Shown piece after piece: positions 40,905 through 49,818 of a DNA stretch of 64,000 nt. The translations under genes and the position numbers were made by a program. The stretch is from the NCBI RefSeq assembly GCF_003182255.1, contig NZ_QGTQ01000020.1, positions 1 through 64,000 of the forward strand, read 5' to 3'. This stretch comes from Paenibacillus cellulosilyticus (GTDB taxonomy: Bacteria; Bacillota; Bacilli; Paenibacillales; Paenibacillaceae). The notes under the pieces are model-generated. The model was not told the DNA's origin, did not search any database, and saw only the letters and a program-made list of their open reading frames with translations. How positions within the stretch are numbered: the stretch's first letter is position 1; every line of letters begins with the position of its first letter.

Positions 40905-42724
40905 AGCTGCACCTCCTCATTCGAATCCTGCCGAATCGGCACATGCAGCGTGATACGTAGTCCGCCGCCTGCGCCACCTTCGAGTGTCATGCTTGCTTCT
41001 TCACCGCAATTGAGCCGCAGCCGCGACAATACATTGGACAAGCCAATATGCTCTTGATCGCTGCGCTCCGATTGTTGATGGATCAGCGTTCGGAGCTCAT
41101 CCAATCGGCTGTCTGGGATTGGAGGCCCGTCATTCTCAACGCTGATGAGCAGCTGCTCATCACGGCGCAAGGCTTGAACGGTTACGCGCAGGACACCGCC
41201 TGCAGGATCGAAGGCGTGCTTAAACACATTTTCTGCGAGTGGCTGTAAAATCATGCGTGGAACGGGAAGTATCCCCGTACCCGGTGCCATATCAATCGTA
41301 TACTGCAGCTTATCGCCGAACCGCTGCTGCTGCAGCTCCAGGTATGCCGTCGTATGTTCAATCTCCTGCGCCAGCGCTACAGGCTTGTTTGAACCACTCA
41401 TGGAATAGCGCATCAGCTTGCCGAGCAGCATGACGAGCTGATATACGCCAGGTGCGCCGCTTTGAAGGGCTGAGGTTCCGATCATCTGCAAAGCGTTGTA
41501 TAGAAAATGCGGCTGAACCTGCGCTTGCAGCGCCTTCAGCTCATTGGTCTTATTCGCGATCTCCAGTCGATACTCGCGCAGGACGAGGTTGTTGATCGTC
41601 TCCATCATGAGTCGGAAGCGGCGTGCAAGTGCGCCGATCTCGTCGGTTCGATTGAGACGGATATCGATGTCGAGCTCGCCGGATTGAATTCGGTTTGCAT
41701 ATTCGGTCAGCTTGCGAATTGGCGACGTAATCCAGAAGGAGATAAGCACCGCCACGATCGCAACGATAATGGCCGAGATGGTTAAGACGACCGTATTCAC
41801 CATCGTAACCTGGCGTGTGCCGGCTTGCAGCGTCGAGTTCGGAATAAGCTTAACGAGCGTCCAGTCGAGACCGTTCAATTCTAACTGATCATATACATAA
41901 ACGCCGCGGAACGTATCGCTGTTTGCGACCGAGGATCCGCTTCCCTTGATCGTCCGAAGAAGCTCCTTGCCGGTTGTATCCTGCCAGCTCAAGCCAATCT
42001 CAGCGGAGGTTGGACCATAAACAACCGTGCCGTCCTTGGACAGCAGGTACAGCTGTTCTTTCGTATTGTCATAGAGCTGCTGGCAGATGGCGTCGATGAT
42101 CGATGTATTAATATCAATGGACAGTGTTCCGATCTGTACGTCGGATGGAATTGCAATGATTTTGCGATGAATCGAAACGACACGCTTGCTAACGGAATAA
42201 GGCGGCTGCAGAATGCCGTAATCACCGCTTTTATGGGTGGGCTCGAACACGGGAGCTACGCTCACCTGCTCCAGCAGATACGCATTGCTGGGCTGCGGCT
42301 GATCGGTTTTCTTTTTGTTGCCGCCGACAATAACGTATCCGCGTCCTGCCTTCGCTGCATGCAGGTAGACTTGATGCACTTCCTTCACAGCGACAGCGAT
42401 GGATTGAAGGCTTGTATATATTTCCTGCTCGGACAAGTAGTCCTCGCGGCCCTGTTCAAGGATGCGATACAGCGTGTCGCCGCCGCCTGTCGTTCCGTTG
42501 TAAACAAGCAGTGAAGCCTGCGTCACCGTCGTCATGTAATGCTCGAGATTCGTCTTGCCCTGATACAGCAAATTCGCTGCGGTTTTCACCTTGTCGTCGG
42601 TTACGATGGAGGATGTTCGCAGGTTCGTAATGATAATGGAAGCAGTCAACGGCAGGGTGATCGCAAGCAGCAGGAAGATGACCAGCTTGGCGCGCAGACT
42701 GCGGCGCAGGGCGTGTAACCGCAT
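40901..42724 (-). CDS. YesM-type sensor histidine kinase
   Basis: 607 residues. Membrane helices at about 13-35 and 300-322 enclose a ~265-residue extracellular dCache-like sensor; HAMP (about 323-375), then His_kinase motif ALQAQVQPHFLYNALQMIGT with the phospho-accepting His, and HATPase_c. Such kinases in Paenibacillus detect extracellular sugars, sometimes via the binding protein. Divergent from its probable target operon. The start is at the rightmost ATG (42724) after GAAGGAGAAGG. Confidence 0.92.
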   Translation of the reverse strand: MRLHALRRSLRAKLVIFLLLAITLPLTASIIITNLRTSSIVTDDKVKTAANLLYQGKTNLEHYMTTVTQASLLVYNGTTGGGDTLYRILEQGREDYLSEQEIYTSLQSIAVAVKEVHQVYLHAAKAGRGYVIVGGNKKKTDQPQPSNAYLLEQVSVAPVFEPTHKSGDYGILQPPYSVSKRVVSIHRKIIAIPSDVQIGTLSIDINTSIIDAICQQLYDNTKEQLYLLSKDGTVVYGPTSAEIGLSWQDTTGKELLRTIKGSGSSVANSDTFRGVYVYDQLELNGLDWTLVKLIPNSTLQAGTRQVTMVNTVVLTISAIIVAIVAVLISFWITSPIRKLTEYANRIQSGELDIDIRLNRTDEIGALARRFRLMMETINNLVLREYRLEIANKTNELKALQAQVQPHFLYNALQMIGTSALQSGAPGVYQLVMLLGKLMRYSMSGSNKPVALAQEIEHTTAYLELQQQRFGDKLQYTIDMAPGTGILPVPRMILQPLAENVFKHAFDPAGGVLRVTVQALRRDEQLLISVENDGPPIPDSRLDELRTLIHQQSERSDQEHIGLSNVLSRLRLNCGEEASMTLEGGAGGGLRITLHVPIRQDSNEEVQL

Positions 42725-42809
42725 TCAACCTTCTCCTTCGTAAATGTAATGATGACGTCGATTAGGACATGAGTATGAATATTGGCTATTATAGAGATTG
42801 TCCATTCAG

Positions 42810-42876
42810 ATATCAATATGTTCCACCTTTGAGGTCATTGTCGTCGGTGTGCACGTTGTTGCGCATTCCCTATACT
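42810..42876 (+). promoter_or_regulatory. Shared YesN operator and promoter, copy 1 (permeases)
   Basis: A 67-base block aligns without gaps to 44644-44710. Conserved parts are ATATCAA, TTCCACCTTT, GTCGGTGTG and a terminal TATACT (-10 at 42871-42876); the spacing from first block to -10 is identical (61 bases). No -35 consensus, as expected for an AraC-type activator. Confidence 0.75.
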
Positions 42877-42911
42877 AAGCTTACAAAGTAAGTGATAGGG
42901 GGACATTGACA

Positions 42912-43793
42912 ATGACTAGAAAATGGTGGCTGTCCAGCTGGCTGCAGCAGCTTGTGTTTACAGGACCTGCGACAGCGGCTTTTGCAATTATAGTGCTGCT
43001 TCCGTTCTTCTTGGGAATGTATTATGCCTTTACCGATTGGAACGGCGTCGCCGATACGGCTTCCTTCGTCGGTTTCGACAATTTCAAGGCGGCGGTACAG
43101 GATGAAGGATTCCGGAATTCCTTCCTGTTTACGGCCAAGCTGACAGCGGCGGCTGTCATACTAACGAACGTACTAGCTTTCCTGCTGGCATTGCTGCTGA
43201 CGCAGCCGCTTCGGATGCGCGGAGCGCTCCGGACTGTATTTTTCCTGCCGAACGTAATCGGGGGCTTGCTGCTCGGCTTCATCTGGCAGTTTATATTCGT
43301 CAAAGGGTTCGCGGCCATCGGCACGGCAACGAACTGGCATCTGTTCAATCTGCCGTGGCTCGGAGACGAGTCGACTTCCTTCTGGGCGATCGTCATCGTG
43401 AGCATGTGGAGCGGTGCGGGGTATTTGATGGTCATCTACATTGCGGCGATGATCAATGTACCGAAGGAGCTAAATGAAGCAGCGTCGATCGATGGAGCGA
43501 ACGCGCTGACGAGACTGCGCCACATTACGCTTCCGCTCGTTATGCCGGCTATCACGATTGGCTTGTTCTTGTCGCTCTCCTGGTCGTTCAAGGCATTCGA
43601 CGTCATCCTGTCGCTGACGAAAGGCGGACCATTCAATTCGACGCAGTCGGTTGCGCTTAACATCTACGCAGAGGCATTCCAGAACAACCGTTATGGACTG
43701 GGTACGGCGAAAGCGCTCATCTTCTTCCTCGTTGTCGCTGCGATTACGACGGTTCAAGTACAGCTGACGAAGAAGCGGGAGGTGCAGGCTTAA
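42912..43793 (+). CDS. Sugar ABC transporter permease (MalF/UgpA type)
   Basis: 293 residues from ATG 42912 (AGGGGG ~10 bases upstream). Six predicted membrane helices; the EAA loop that docks the ATPase reads ELNEAASIDGANALTRLRHITLPL (about 185-208). Works with the following permease, the binding protein at 44780 and an ATPase not encoded here, probably a shared MsmX-type subunit. Confidence 0.92.
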   Translation: MTRKWWLSSWLQQLVFTGPATAAFAIIVLLPFFLGMYYAFTDWNGVADTASFVGFDNFKAAVQDEGFRNSFLFTAKLTAAAVILTNVLAFLLALLLTQPLRMRGALRTVFFLPNVIGGLLLGFIWQFIFVKGFAAIGTATNWHLFNLPWLGDESTSFWAIVIVSMWSGAGYLMVIYIAAMINVPKELNEAASIDGANALTRLRHITLPLVMPAITIGLFLSLSWSFKAFDVILSLTKGGPFNSTQSVALNIYAEAFQNNRYGLGTAKALIFFLVVAAITTVQVQLTKKREVQA

Positions 43794-43794
43794 G

Positions 43795-44634
43795 ATGAAG
43801 ACAATCAATCGTACCCTGCGTGCACGTACGTGGACGCTGGAGGGAGCAGCAGTTCTGCTCGCACTTGTGTTCTTGGTTCCGTTTTATTTTCTACTCGTCA
43901 ACTCGGTTAAGCCATATGCCGATATACTGCTAGATGCGGCGGCGCTGCCGAAAGCGCTGAATTGGCACAACTATTCGAAGGCGTTCGATGTAATGAACTT
44001 CCCACGAGCGTTCCGCAACTCATTCGTTATTACGGTTAGCAGCATTCTTGGTCTGACCCTGTTCGGCTCCATGGCCGCTTACCGGATGGTTCGCAAGCCC
44101 AACTTGTACAACCGCATTTTGTTTGCCGTATTCGTTGCAGCGATGGTTATTCCGTTCCAGTCGATCATGATTCCGCTCATGAAGGTAGGCAGCTGGTTCC
44201 ACCTCGTGAACAGCATTCCAGGAATCTGGGTATGCTATATCGGCTTCGGCTCGTCCTTGACGATCTTTCTCTACCACGGCTTCGTGAAGTCGATCCCGCT
44301 GGAGATCGAAGAAGCTGCTGTTGTAGACGGCTGTTCGCCATACGGAGTGTTCTGGCGTATCGTGTTCCCGCTGCTCAAGCCAATGACGATGACGATTATT
44401 ATCCTGAACAGCTTATGGATCTGGAATGACTTCCTGCTTCCGCAGCTGATGCTCAGCCGTGCAGGACTGCGGACGATTCCGCTGTCGACGTTCTCCTTCT
44501 TCGGTCAATATACGAAGCAATGGGATCTCGCATTGGCGGGTCTAGTAATGGGCGTACTGCCGATTGTGCTCTTCTTCCTGTTCCTGCAGAAGCACATTAT
44601 CGAAGGCATTACAGCAGGTTCGGTTAAGGGATAG
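43795..44634 (+). CDS. Sugar ABC transporter permease (MalG type)
   Basis: 279 residues, six membrane helices. EAA loop EIEEAAVVDGCSPYGVFWRIVFPLLKP (about 165-191). Starts one base after the preceding stop, behind GGGAGG. Typical second permease of a CUT1 oligosaccharide importer. Confidence 0.92.
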   Translation: MKTINRTLRARTWTLEGAAVLLALVFLVPFYFLLVNSVKPYADILLDAAALPKALNWHNYSKAFDVMNFPRAFRNSFVITVSSILGLTLFGSMAAYRMVRKPNLYNRILFAVFVAAMVIPFQSIMIPLMKVGSWFHLVNSIPGIWVCYIGFGSSLTIFLYHGFVKSIPLEIEEAAVVDGCSPYGVFWRIVFPLLKPMTMTIIILNSLWIWNDFLLPQLMLSRAGLRTIPLSTFSFFGQYTKQWDLALAGLVMGVLPIVLFFLFLQKHIIEGITAGSVKG

Positions 44635-44643
44635 TGTGATCAA

Positions 44644-44710
44644 ATATCAACAAATTCCACCTTTTTGTTCAATGTGGTCGGTGTGACCGAGGAAACCGGT
44701 TCGCTATACT
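44644..44710 (+). promoter_or_regulatory. Shared YesN operator and promoter, copy 2 (binding protein)
   Basis: Same block as 42810-42876, with -10 TATACT at 44705-44710. It gives the binding-protein gene its own promoter, which may explain the higher level such proteins need relative to permeases. Confidence 0.75.
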
Positions 44711-44779
44711 GAGATTGTTCGAACAAACGCGAGATCAAACAGTTCTTGGATTTTTAAGAAAAAAAGGGAGGCTCTTTCT

Positions 44780-46114
44780 ATGAGAAAAACATCGCTTATC
44801 CTAATGTCCTGCGTACTGGCTGGTGCTTTGGCAGCATGTGGCGATTCATCCAAGAAGACAGATACGAGCACAGACACTAGCACGGGTACAGCAACGAATC
44901 AGACGGAAAACCAAGATAACAAAGAAGCAAGCGGCGAACCGGTTACGATTCATATGTTCCAATTCAAGGTCGAAATCGCGGAAGCGCTTAATCGTTTGAA
45001 AGACGAATATGAGAAAACACATCCAAACGTCAAGCTCGATATCGAGACGGTGGGCGGCGGTGCAGACTATGGCGCGGCGCTTAAAGCGAAGTTCGCTTCC
45101 GGCGAAGAGCCAGATATTTTCAACAACGGCGGCTTTAATGAAATGGAAACGTGGCTCAGCCATCTGGAGGACCTGTCCGATCAGCCTTGGGTTTCCGACG
45201 CAGTCGATGTTGCGAAAGAGCCAATGACGAAGGACGGCAAAATCTACGGCATGCCAATGAATCTCGAAGGCTACGGCTTCGTATATAACAAAGATCTGTT
45301 TGCGCAAGCGGGCATCACGACGGTTCCGAAGACGATCACGGAGCTGGCGGATGCAGCGAAGAAGCTGAAAGACGCGGGCATTACGCCTTTTGCTAACGGC
45401 TATCAAGAATGGTGGATTCTCGGCATTCATAACTTCAACGTTGCCGTTGCGAACCAAGATGATCCGAAGGGCTTTGTAGACGCGATGAATGCTGGCACGG
45501 GCAAAGTGGAAGGCAACGCTGTATTCGATCAATGGACGAACCTGCTTGATCTGACGCTTGAGTACAGCAATCCGAACCCGCTGACGACGGACTACAACAC
45601 GCAAGTAACGCTGTTCGCTTCCGGCAAAGCGGCGATGATGCAGCAAGGCAACTGGACGCAAGTGCAAATCGATGGCATCAACCCGGACTTGAACCTTGGA
45701 CTCATGCCAATGCCAATCAGCGATGATGCAGCGAAAAATGACAATCTGTATGTTGGCGTTCCGAACAACTGGGTAATTAACAACAACTCGAAGGTGAAAG
45801 CAGAAGCGAAGGAATTCCTGAACTGGCTCGCAACATCGGATATCGGCAAAAAGTATACGGTTGAAGAGTTCAAGTTCATCCCTGCGTTCAAGTCGGTTGA
45901 AGTGAAAGACCCAGCCATTCTCGGCGACATTGCCAATGACGTTATTGCCTACAGCAAAGAAGGCAAAACGAAGAGCTGGAACTGGTTCAGCTACCCAGAA
46001 GGTCTGACGCAAGAGCTTGGCTCCGCAATGCAAGCGTACATCGCGAAGAAGCTGGACAAAGCAGCATTCTTCGAAACCGTAGATAAGAGCTGGAGCAATC
46101 TGGCGAAGAAATAA
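44780..46114 (+). CDS. Sugar ABC transporter binding lipoprotein (CUT1)
   Basis: 444 residues. Signal peptide with lipobox LAAC (Cys at 20), a Thr/Asp/Lys linker (21-50), then a family-1 solute-binding fold. Captures an unknown saccharide for the two permeases upstream. The ribosome binding site is AAAGGGAGG. A perfect terminator follows. Confidence 0.93.
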   Translation: MRKTSLILMSCVLAGALAACGDSSKKTDTSTDTSTGTATNQTENQDNKEASGEPVTIHMFQFKVEIAEALNRLKDEYEKTHPNVKLDIETVGGGADYGAALKAKFASGEEPDIFNNGGFNEMETWLSHLEDLSDQPWVSDAVDVAKEPMTKDGKIYGMPMNLEGYGFVYNKDLFAQAGITTVPKTITELADAAKKLKDAGITPFANGYQEWWILGIHNFNVAVANQDDPKGFVDAMNAGTGKVEGNAVFDQWTNLLDLTLEYSNPNPLTTDYNTQVTLFASGKAAMMQQGNWTQVQIDGINPDLNLGLMPMPISDDAAKNDNLYVGVPNNWVINNNSKVKAEAKEFLNWLATSDIGKKYTVEEFKFIPAFKSVEVKDPAILGDIANDVIAYSKEGKTKSWNWFSYPEGLTQELGSAMQAYIAKKLDKAAFFETVDKSWSNLAKK

Positions 46115-46132
46115 AATAGGTTATAGCTGAAG

Positions 46133-46175
46133 ACGTTCCGTTACCGCGTATGATGTGGTAACGGAACGTTTTTTG
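46133..46175 (+). terminator. Terminator of the sugar transporter unit
   Basis: 13-bp perfect stem ACGTTCCGTTACC/GGTAACGGAACGT and T6. Confidence 0.95.
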
Positions 46176-46196
46176 CGTTTATCGGCTAAGGGGGCG

Positions 46197-47423
46197 ATGG
46201 GTGTGGCGGAACGGTTCTCGATGGGTGACGCGGCGGAGCCTATTTCGTTGGCGGAAGATGATATGGCGCTGGAGCTGGTGCCATGGGATGCGCTTCGGGT
46301 CGCTGCGGCGAGGGTGAATGCGTGGTTTGAGGATTGTGCGGAAGGCAGGGCGTTTGGGGAAGATACTGAGGATCGGCTGGCTTCGCTGCGTGAGTGGATT
46401 GCGGAACGGATGCGGAAGCGGAGCATGGTGTCGGTGGTAGAGGATGGGATTGTGCTGACCAGCGGGTTGGAGCAGTCGTTGGAATGGGTGGTTCGTAGGC
46501 TGACAGTGTCTGGGGACGCGATGTTAGTTGAGCGACCAACGGGATTGGCAGGACTGTCGGTGTTGGTGCGATGTGGGGTGCAGGTGATTGGGGTGGATTG
46601 TGATGACCAAGGCGTGCAGGTGGAAGAGCTGGAGAGATTGCTGGCAGGTGAAGGTGCGGCTTCCGTGAAGCCTCGCTTGTTGTACGTTGCGCCTACGTAC
46701 GGTGATCCGACGGGGCGAGTGTGGAGCTTGAAGCGGCGGCAGGAGGTGCTTGGTTTGTGTCGCGCTCATGGAGTTTGCATAATCGAGGATGATTCGTGCG
46801 GAGAGCTGAAGTTTCATGGAGATGCACCCGGTGTACCGACATTGTATGCGTTGGCAGGAGAGGCGGGCGGTGTGGTGTATGTCAGCAGCTTCGAGAGCAT
46901 TGTTGCGCCTTCGGTGCAGGTTGGTTGGGTTGCGGGGAAACGGACGATGATGGTTGGACTTGGTGTGGGTACTGGTGAGTGTTGTTTGGAAGAAGGGGAG
47001 GAGGTTGATTCAGCTGATGCTGAAGCCTGTGTAAGGAACCAGTTGGTGCTGGCTGAGCTGCTGATTGATTTCGATCTCGATGCACATGTGAGGAGGCTTG
47101 CCGATACCTATCGTGAGCGAATGTACGCGATGCAGCGGCAGCTGCGAATCCAACAGATCGCGGGCGTGACATGGTCGGAGCCGGAAGGCGGCAAGTTTCT
47201 CTGGCTGACGCTGCCGGATGGGCTGGACGCCGACGCGCTGCGGCGATTAACGATGATAATGGGTGTGGATATCGCTCCAGGGAGTCAATTCTATGCAGGT
47301 GAGGCTATGCGGAATAGGGTGAGGTTGTGTTTTACGGGCTGCAGCGTTGAACAGATTGAGCGGGGAATAGAGATTGTCGGTGAAGCGATAAGAGATTTTA
47401 CTGGGCGGTGGAGTGACGGGTGA
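46197..47423 (+). CDS. Aminotransferase-fold protein lacking catalytic residues
   Basis: 408 residues from ATG 46197; an earlier in-frame GTG (46155) lies inside the terminator. The fold is class I/II aminotransferase of the MocR/2-aminoadipate type, without the GntR domain. In the SFSK-type segment the sequence is SSFESIVAPSVQVGW: the PLP lysine is S234 and the phosphate-binding Arg is Q241. The usual NPTG Asn is D170 and the usual Tyr after the PLP Asp is C201. The reading frame is intact over its whole length, so it is probably a pseudoenzyme with another role. Base use is unusually G-rich (many GTG and GGTG) compared with its neighbours. Confidence 0.75.
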   Translation: MGVAERFSMGDAAEPISLAEDDMALELVPWDALRVAAARVNAWFEDCAEGRAFGEDTEDRLASLREWIAERMRKRSMVSVVEDGIVLTSGLEQSLEWVVRRLTVSGDAMLVERPTGLAGLSVLVRCGVQVIGVDCDDQGVQVEELERLLAGEGAASVKPRLLYVAPTYGDPTGRVWSLKRRQEVLGLCRAHGVCIIEDDSCGELKFHGDAPGVPTLYALAGEAGGVVYVSSFESIVAPSVQVGWVAGKRTMMVGLGVGTGECCLEEGEEVDSADAEACVRNQLVLAELLIDFDLDAHVRRLADTYRERMYAMQRQLRIQQIAGVTWSEPEGGKFLWLTLPDGLDADALRRLTMIMGVDIAPGSQFYAGEAMRNRVRLCFTGCSVEQIERGIEIVGEAIRDFTGRWSDG

Positions 47424-47511
47424 GAGATGTGCGGCCGCTCCGATGGCAGATCATTCTTCCGGTCGCTGACGCTTCTCCAACGGCAGCTATTTAAGACAAG
47501 TACTAGAAAAA

Positions 47512-47844
47512 TTAACGTAATGCTTCGCCATAATAAACATGAAAATGAAGATGTTTGGAGTCCTGATACTTACCTAAGTTTGTCAGCACACGGCATGCGC
47601 CATGCTCAGCCTGAACTTGAGACGCCGCTTTTTTAACCACATCCATCAACTCAATTAAGAGATTATTATCGTTTTGCTCCAAGGTTAGTAGAGACGGAAT
47701 GTGCCGTTTCGGAATCACAACAATATGAATGGGATAGAAAGGGCGAGTGTGATGATAGGCTAGAACGTTATCCGTCTCCCATACTTTCTGTACCGCTGTC
47801 CGACCACTTAACACTTCATCGCAGTAGAAATCCTCCGTCATCAC
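47512..47844 (-). CDS. HIT family nucleotide-binding protein
   Basis: 110 residues. The histidine triad reads HLHFHVYYG near the C terminus; the HIVVIPKRHIPSLLTL block is the usual first conserved strand. HIT proteins hydrolyse nucleotide phosphoramidates or dinucleotides. It starts MMTEDFYCDEV behind GGAGGG. Convergent with the aminotransferase-like gene. Confidence 0.88.
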   Translation of the reverse strand: MMTEDFYCDEVLSGRTAVQKVWETDNVLAYHHTRPFYPIHIVVIPKRHIPSLLTLEQNDNNLLIELMDVVKKAASQVQAEHGACRVLTNLGKYQDSKHLHFHVYYGEALR

Positions 47845-47933
47845 TAACCCTCCACAAGTGCTGTTTCCCTTTTATTAACACTAATTTTGATTGTTCAAAC
47901 TCTATCTCCTCGGGGACGGATGCTAACGGTTGC

Positions 47934-48107
47934 CATAGAGGCTATGTCGTGATTCTGTAAGTATCTAAGTTTTTAACGGTTGCGCTAGAGCTTACTTAGC
48001 TCGAAAATGGGGCTTTCAAATATAAAATAAGCAAATAATCCCACCCGCAACCGTTAGCGTTTGCAATGGGCTATTTCTATCTAAATAAGCGCTGAGGGAA
48101 CCGTTAG
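47934..48107. repeat. Four TAACGGTTGC motifs at 50-bp steps
   Basis: TAACGGTTGC occurs at 47934 and 47984 (50 bp apart) and, inverted, AACCGTTA at 48049 and 48099 (50 bp apart). Following bases are partly conserved (TAGAG, then TTA). No open frame with a ribosome binding site. Related to the TAACGGA units at 35.2 kb. Confidence 0.75.
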
Positions 48108-48160
48108 CGCCGTCTTTACTGGGTCGGTACCCAGAAAGGAGGGAGTGTATTGAAATTTCA

Positions 48161-48680
48161 TTACGCGAGTCAGGTTATAAGACGAGCGACCAAACCTATT
48201 TTAAACAAGAGGCATGGAGGCACCCGTAAAGCGAAGGGGCGGAATTGTTCTGGAGAAACGATTAGCATATGCTTCCGATGCAGCTTTCCTCCGGAAAGCT
48301 TTTAGGTCGCCTTTGTCACTCGGATTGTTACCTATTCTGATCTACTCTAATCAGAACAATCCGAGGACAACAGCGATCGGAAGAACATTCCGCGCCGCAG
48401 TGGGCTATAGCACCAACGTATCTCTCCCGCCAGTAACTTTCTACTTACGCGAGTCAGGTTATAAGACGAGCGACCAAACCTATTTTAAAAAGGAGGCATG
48501 AAGGCACCCGTAAAGCGAAGGTGCGGAATTGTTCTGGAGAAACGAAGTGGTCGCCTTTGTCACTCGGATTGTTACCTTTTCTGAATTTATATAATCAGAA
48601 CAATCCGAGGACAACAGCGATCGGAAGAACATTCCGCACCGAAGCGGGCTATAGCTCAAACGTATCTCCCCCGCCAGTAA
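48161..48680 (+). repeat. Two tandem units with the large hairpin (copies 5 and 6)
   Basis: Units start TTACGCGAGTCAGGTTATAA at 48161 and 48445, 284 bp apart. Each has a ~75-base flank unlike that of the 15-kb array and the same hairpin core: 48236-48396 (outer stem GGGGCGGAAT/ATTCCGCGCC, one mismatch) and 48520-48640 (GGTGCGGAAT/ATTCCGCACC, perfect). The first copy has a ~40-base insertion (48261-48304) that starts with AGCATATGCTTCCGATGCAG, related to the mqnC/aroF leader element, and forms its own hairpin AGCTTTCC-TCC-GGAAAGCT. Confidence 0.88.
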
Positions 48681-48681
48681 C

Positions 48682-49551
48682 CTAAACCTTCTCCGGTTTC
48701 CTTTTCCTACTTCTCTTCTTCGGCTTCACCATATAATCACTTGCATTTTCACTTGCCTTAGCACTTTCACTTGGCTTAGAACTTTCACTTACCTCAACAT
48801 CAACAGCCACCGCTGCCTCCTGCGCCGGCCATCCGGCAATCACTTCCGCATGCTCCGTCAGCGCCGCCGTACCTTTCACGGTGAGCCGATATATGCCTCG
48901 TTCTGCCCGCTCAAACCAGCCATAATAATTCGTCCGCAGCATCTCCCCGGCCTTGCTATTGCTCGTCTGCCGAGCAAGCGAAGCGGGCGAGGCTGGGCCA
49001 TGGCGCAGCGCGTCAGCCATGCGGAGGCACTTCTCCCGGTAGGCGGTCATTAGCTTGCGCTTCGTACTGCCGCCGACATTGTAGTCGCCTGAGCGCTCAC
49101 GGAACTCGCGAAGCAGTCGATCATGACGCTTGGCCCGGTAACGGGCTCGGGGCGGATCGCCTGGTTCGCACAACATTTCGACGAGCGCTGGTTTTGTTTT
49201 GAACAACGTAACGGTCATTAGTCCGAGTCCCAGCATCCGGCACAGCTCCGTAATGTCGCCGAAGCGCTGGTTAACGGCGCCGCTCTTCTTCCGATTACGC
49301 TCCACGACGAGCGTGACCAACGGATTCATACGCAGCCGTTCCACACCTTGCAGCAGCAGTGCGAGATTGAACGTTCGTTTCATTTCTACAATTATAACTT
49401 CTTCTTCGATATCCATGCCGTCTTCGGTCTCGGCTCCAGGCTTGATTGCAACGAGATCGCAATGCAGCACTTCGCCTTTCACTTCGTAACCTTGCGCCTC
49501 GAAATACCGCTTCACCGGCTCGTACAATTCCGCCTCTTCCTTTACAGCCAT
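48682..49551 (-). CDS. DUF2161 protein, PD-(D/E)XK nuclease-like
   Basis: 289 residues from the ATG preceded by ACAGGAGGAAGACGGG; a longer frame upstream lacks such a site. The N-terminal half (about 1-130) is DUF2161, with VLHCDLVAIKPG and EEVIIVEMKRTF forming the D ... ExK pattern of restriction-like nucleases. The middle (about 145-245) looks like winged helices, and the C-terminal 60 residues are a low-complexity Ser/Glu/Lys tail ending in a basic KKRSRKRKPEK. Nuclease activity is predicted from the motif only. No methylase or partner gene is adjacent. Confidence 0.78.
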   Translation of the reverse strand: MAVKEEAELYEPVKRYFEAQGYEVKGEVLHCDLVAIKPGAETEDGMDIEEEVIIVEMKRTFNLALLLQGVERLRMNPLVTLVVERNRKKSGAVNQRFGDITELCRMLGLGLMTVTLFKTKPALVEMLCEPGDPPRARYRAKRHDRLLREFRERSGDYNVGGSTKRKLMTAYREKCLRMADALRHGPASPASLARQTSNSKAGEMLRTNYYGWFERAERGIYRLTVKGTAALTEHAEVIAGWPAQEAAVAVDVEVSESSKPSESAKASENASDYMVKPKKRSRKRKPEKV

Positions 49552-49818
49552 CCCGTCTTCCTCCTGTTCCCCAATGCAGCCGTCCGTGTCCTCTGCAGGA
49601 ACACCTATTCGTATTAGTCGAGTTTCATTATAGGAGAACGAATGCGGTGTGTCGAGCGTTAGCGAATAGTCGTCTAAAAAAGTGGTCAATTTCCTGCTCG
49701 GCTACGCATAGGAATGTAATACTTCATAATCAGCATCTAGGCACGGTGGGCGGTACAGAGAAATCCCAAGGCGGAATCAGGGATAGGGCAGATCGCGAGC
49801 GATGGGAGGAGGCAAGGC

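Noticed and set aside
46155-46197. Upstream GTG start for the aminotransferase-like protein
   Set aside because: It lies inside the perfect terminator hairpin of the sugar transporter unit; ATG 46197 is preferred.
47934-48107. CRISPR-like array with 50-bp period
   Set aside because: Only ~10 conserved bases per unit, orientation switches midway, and only four units.
49552-49689. N-terminal extension of the DUF2161 protein
   Set aside because: No ribosome binding site at the first ATG and poor family likeness; AGGAGGAAG precedes the ATG at 49551.
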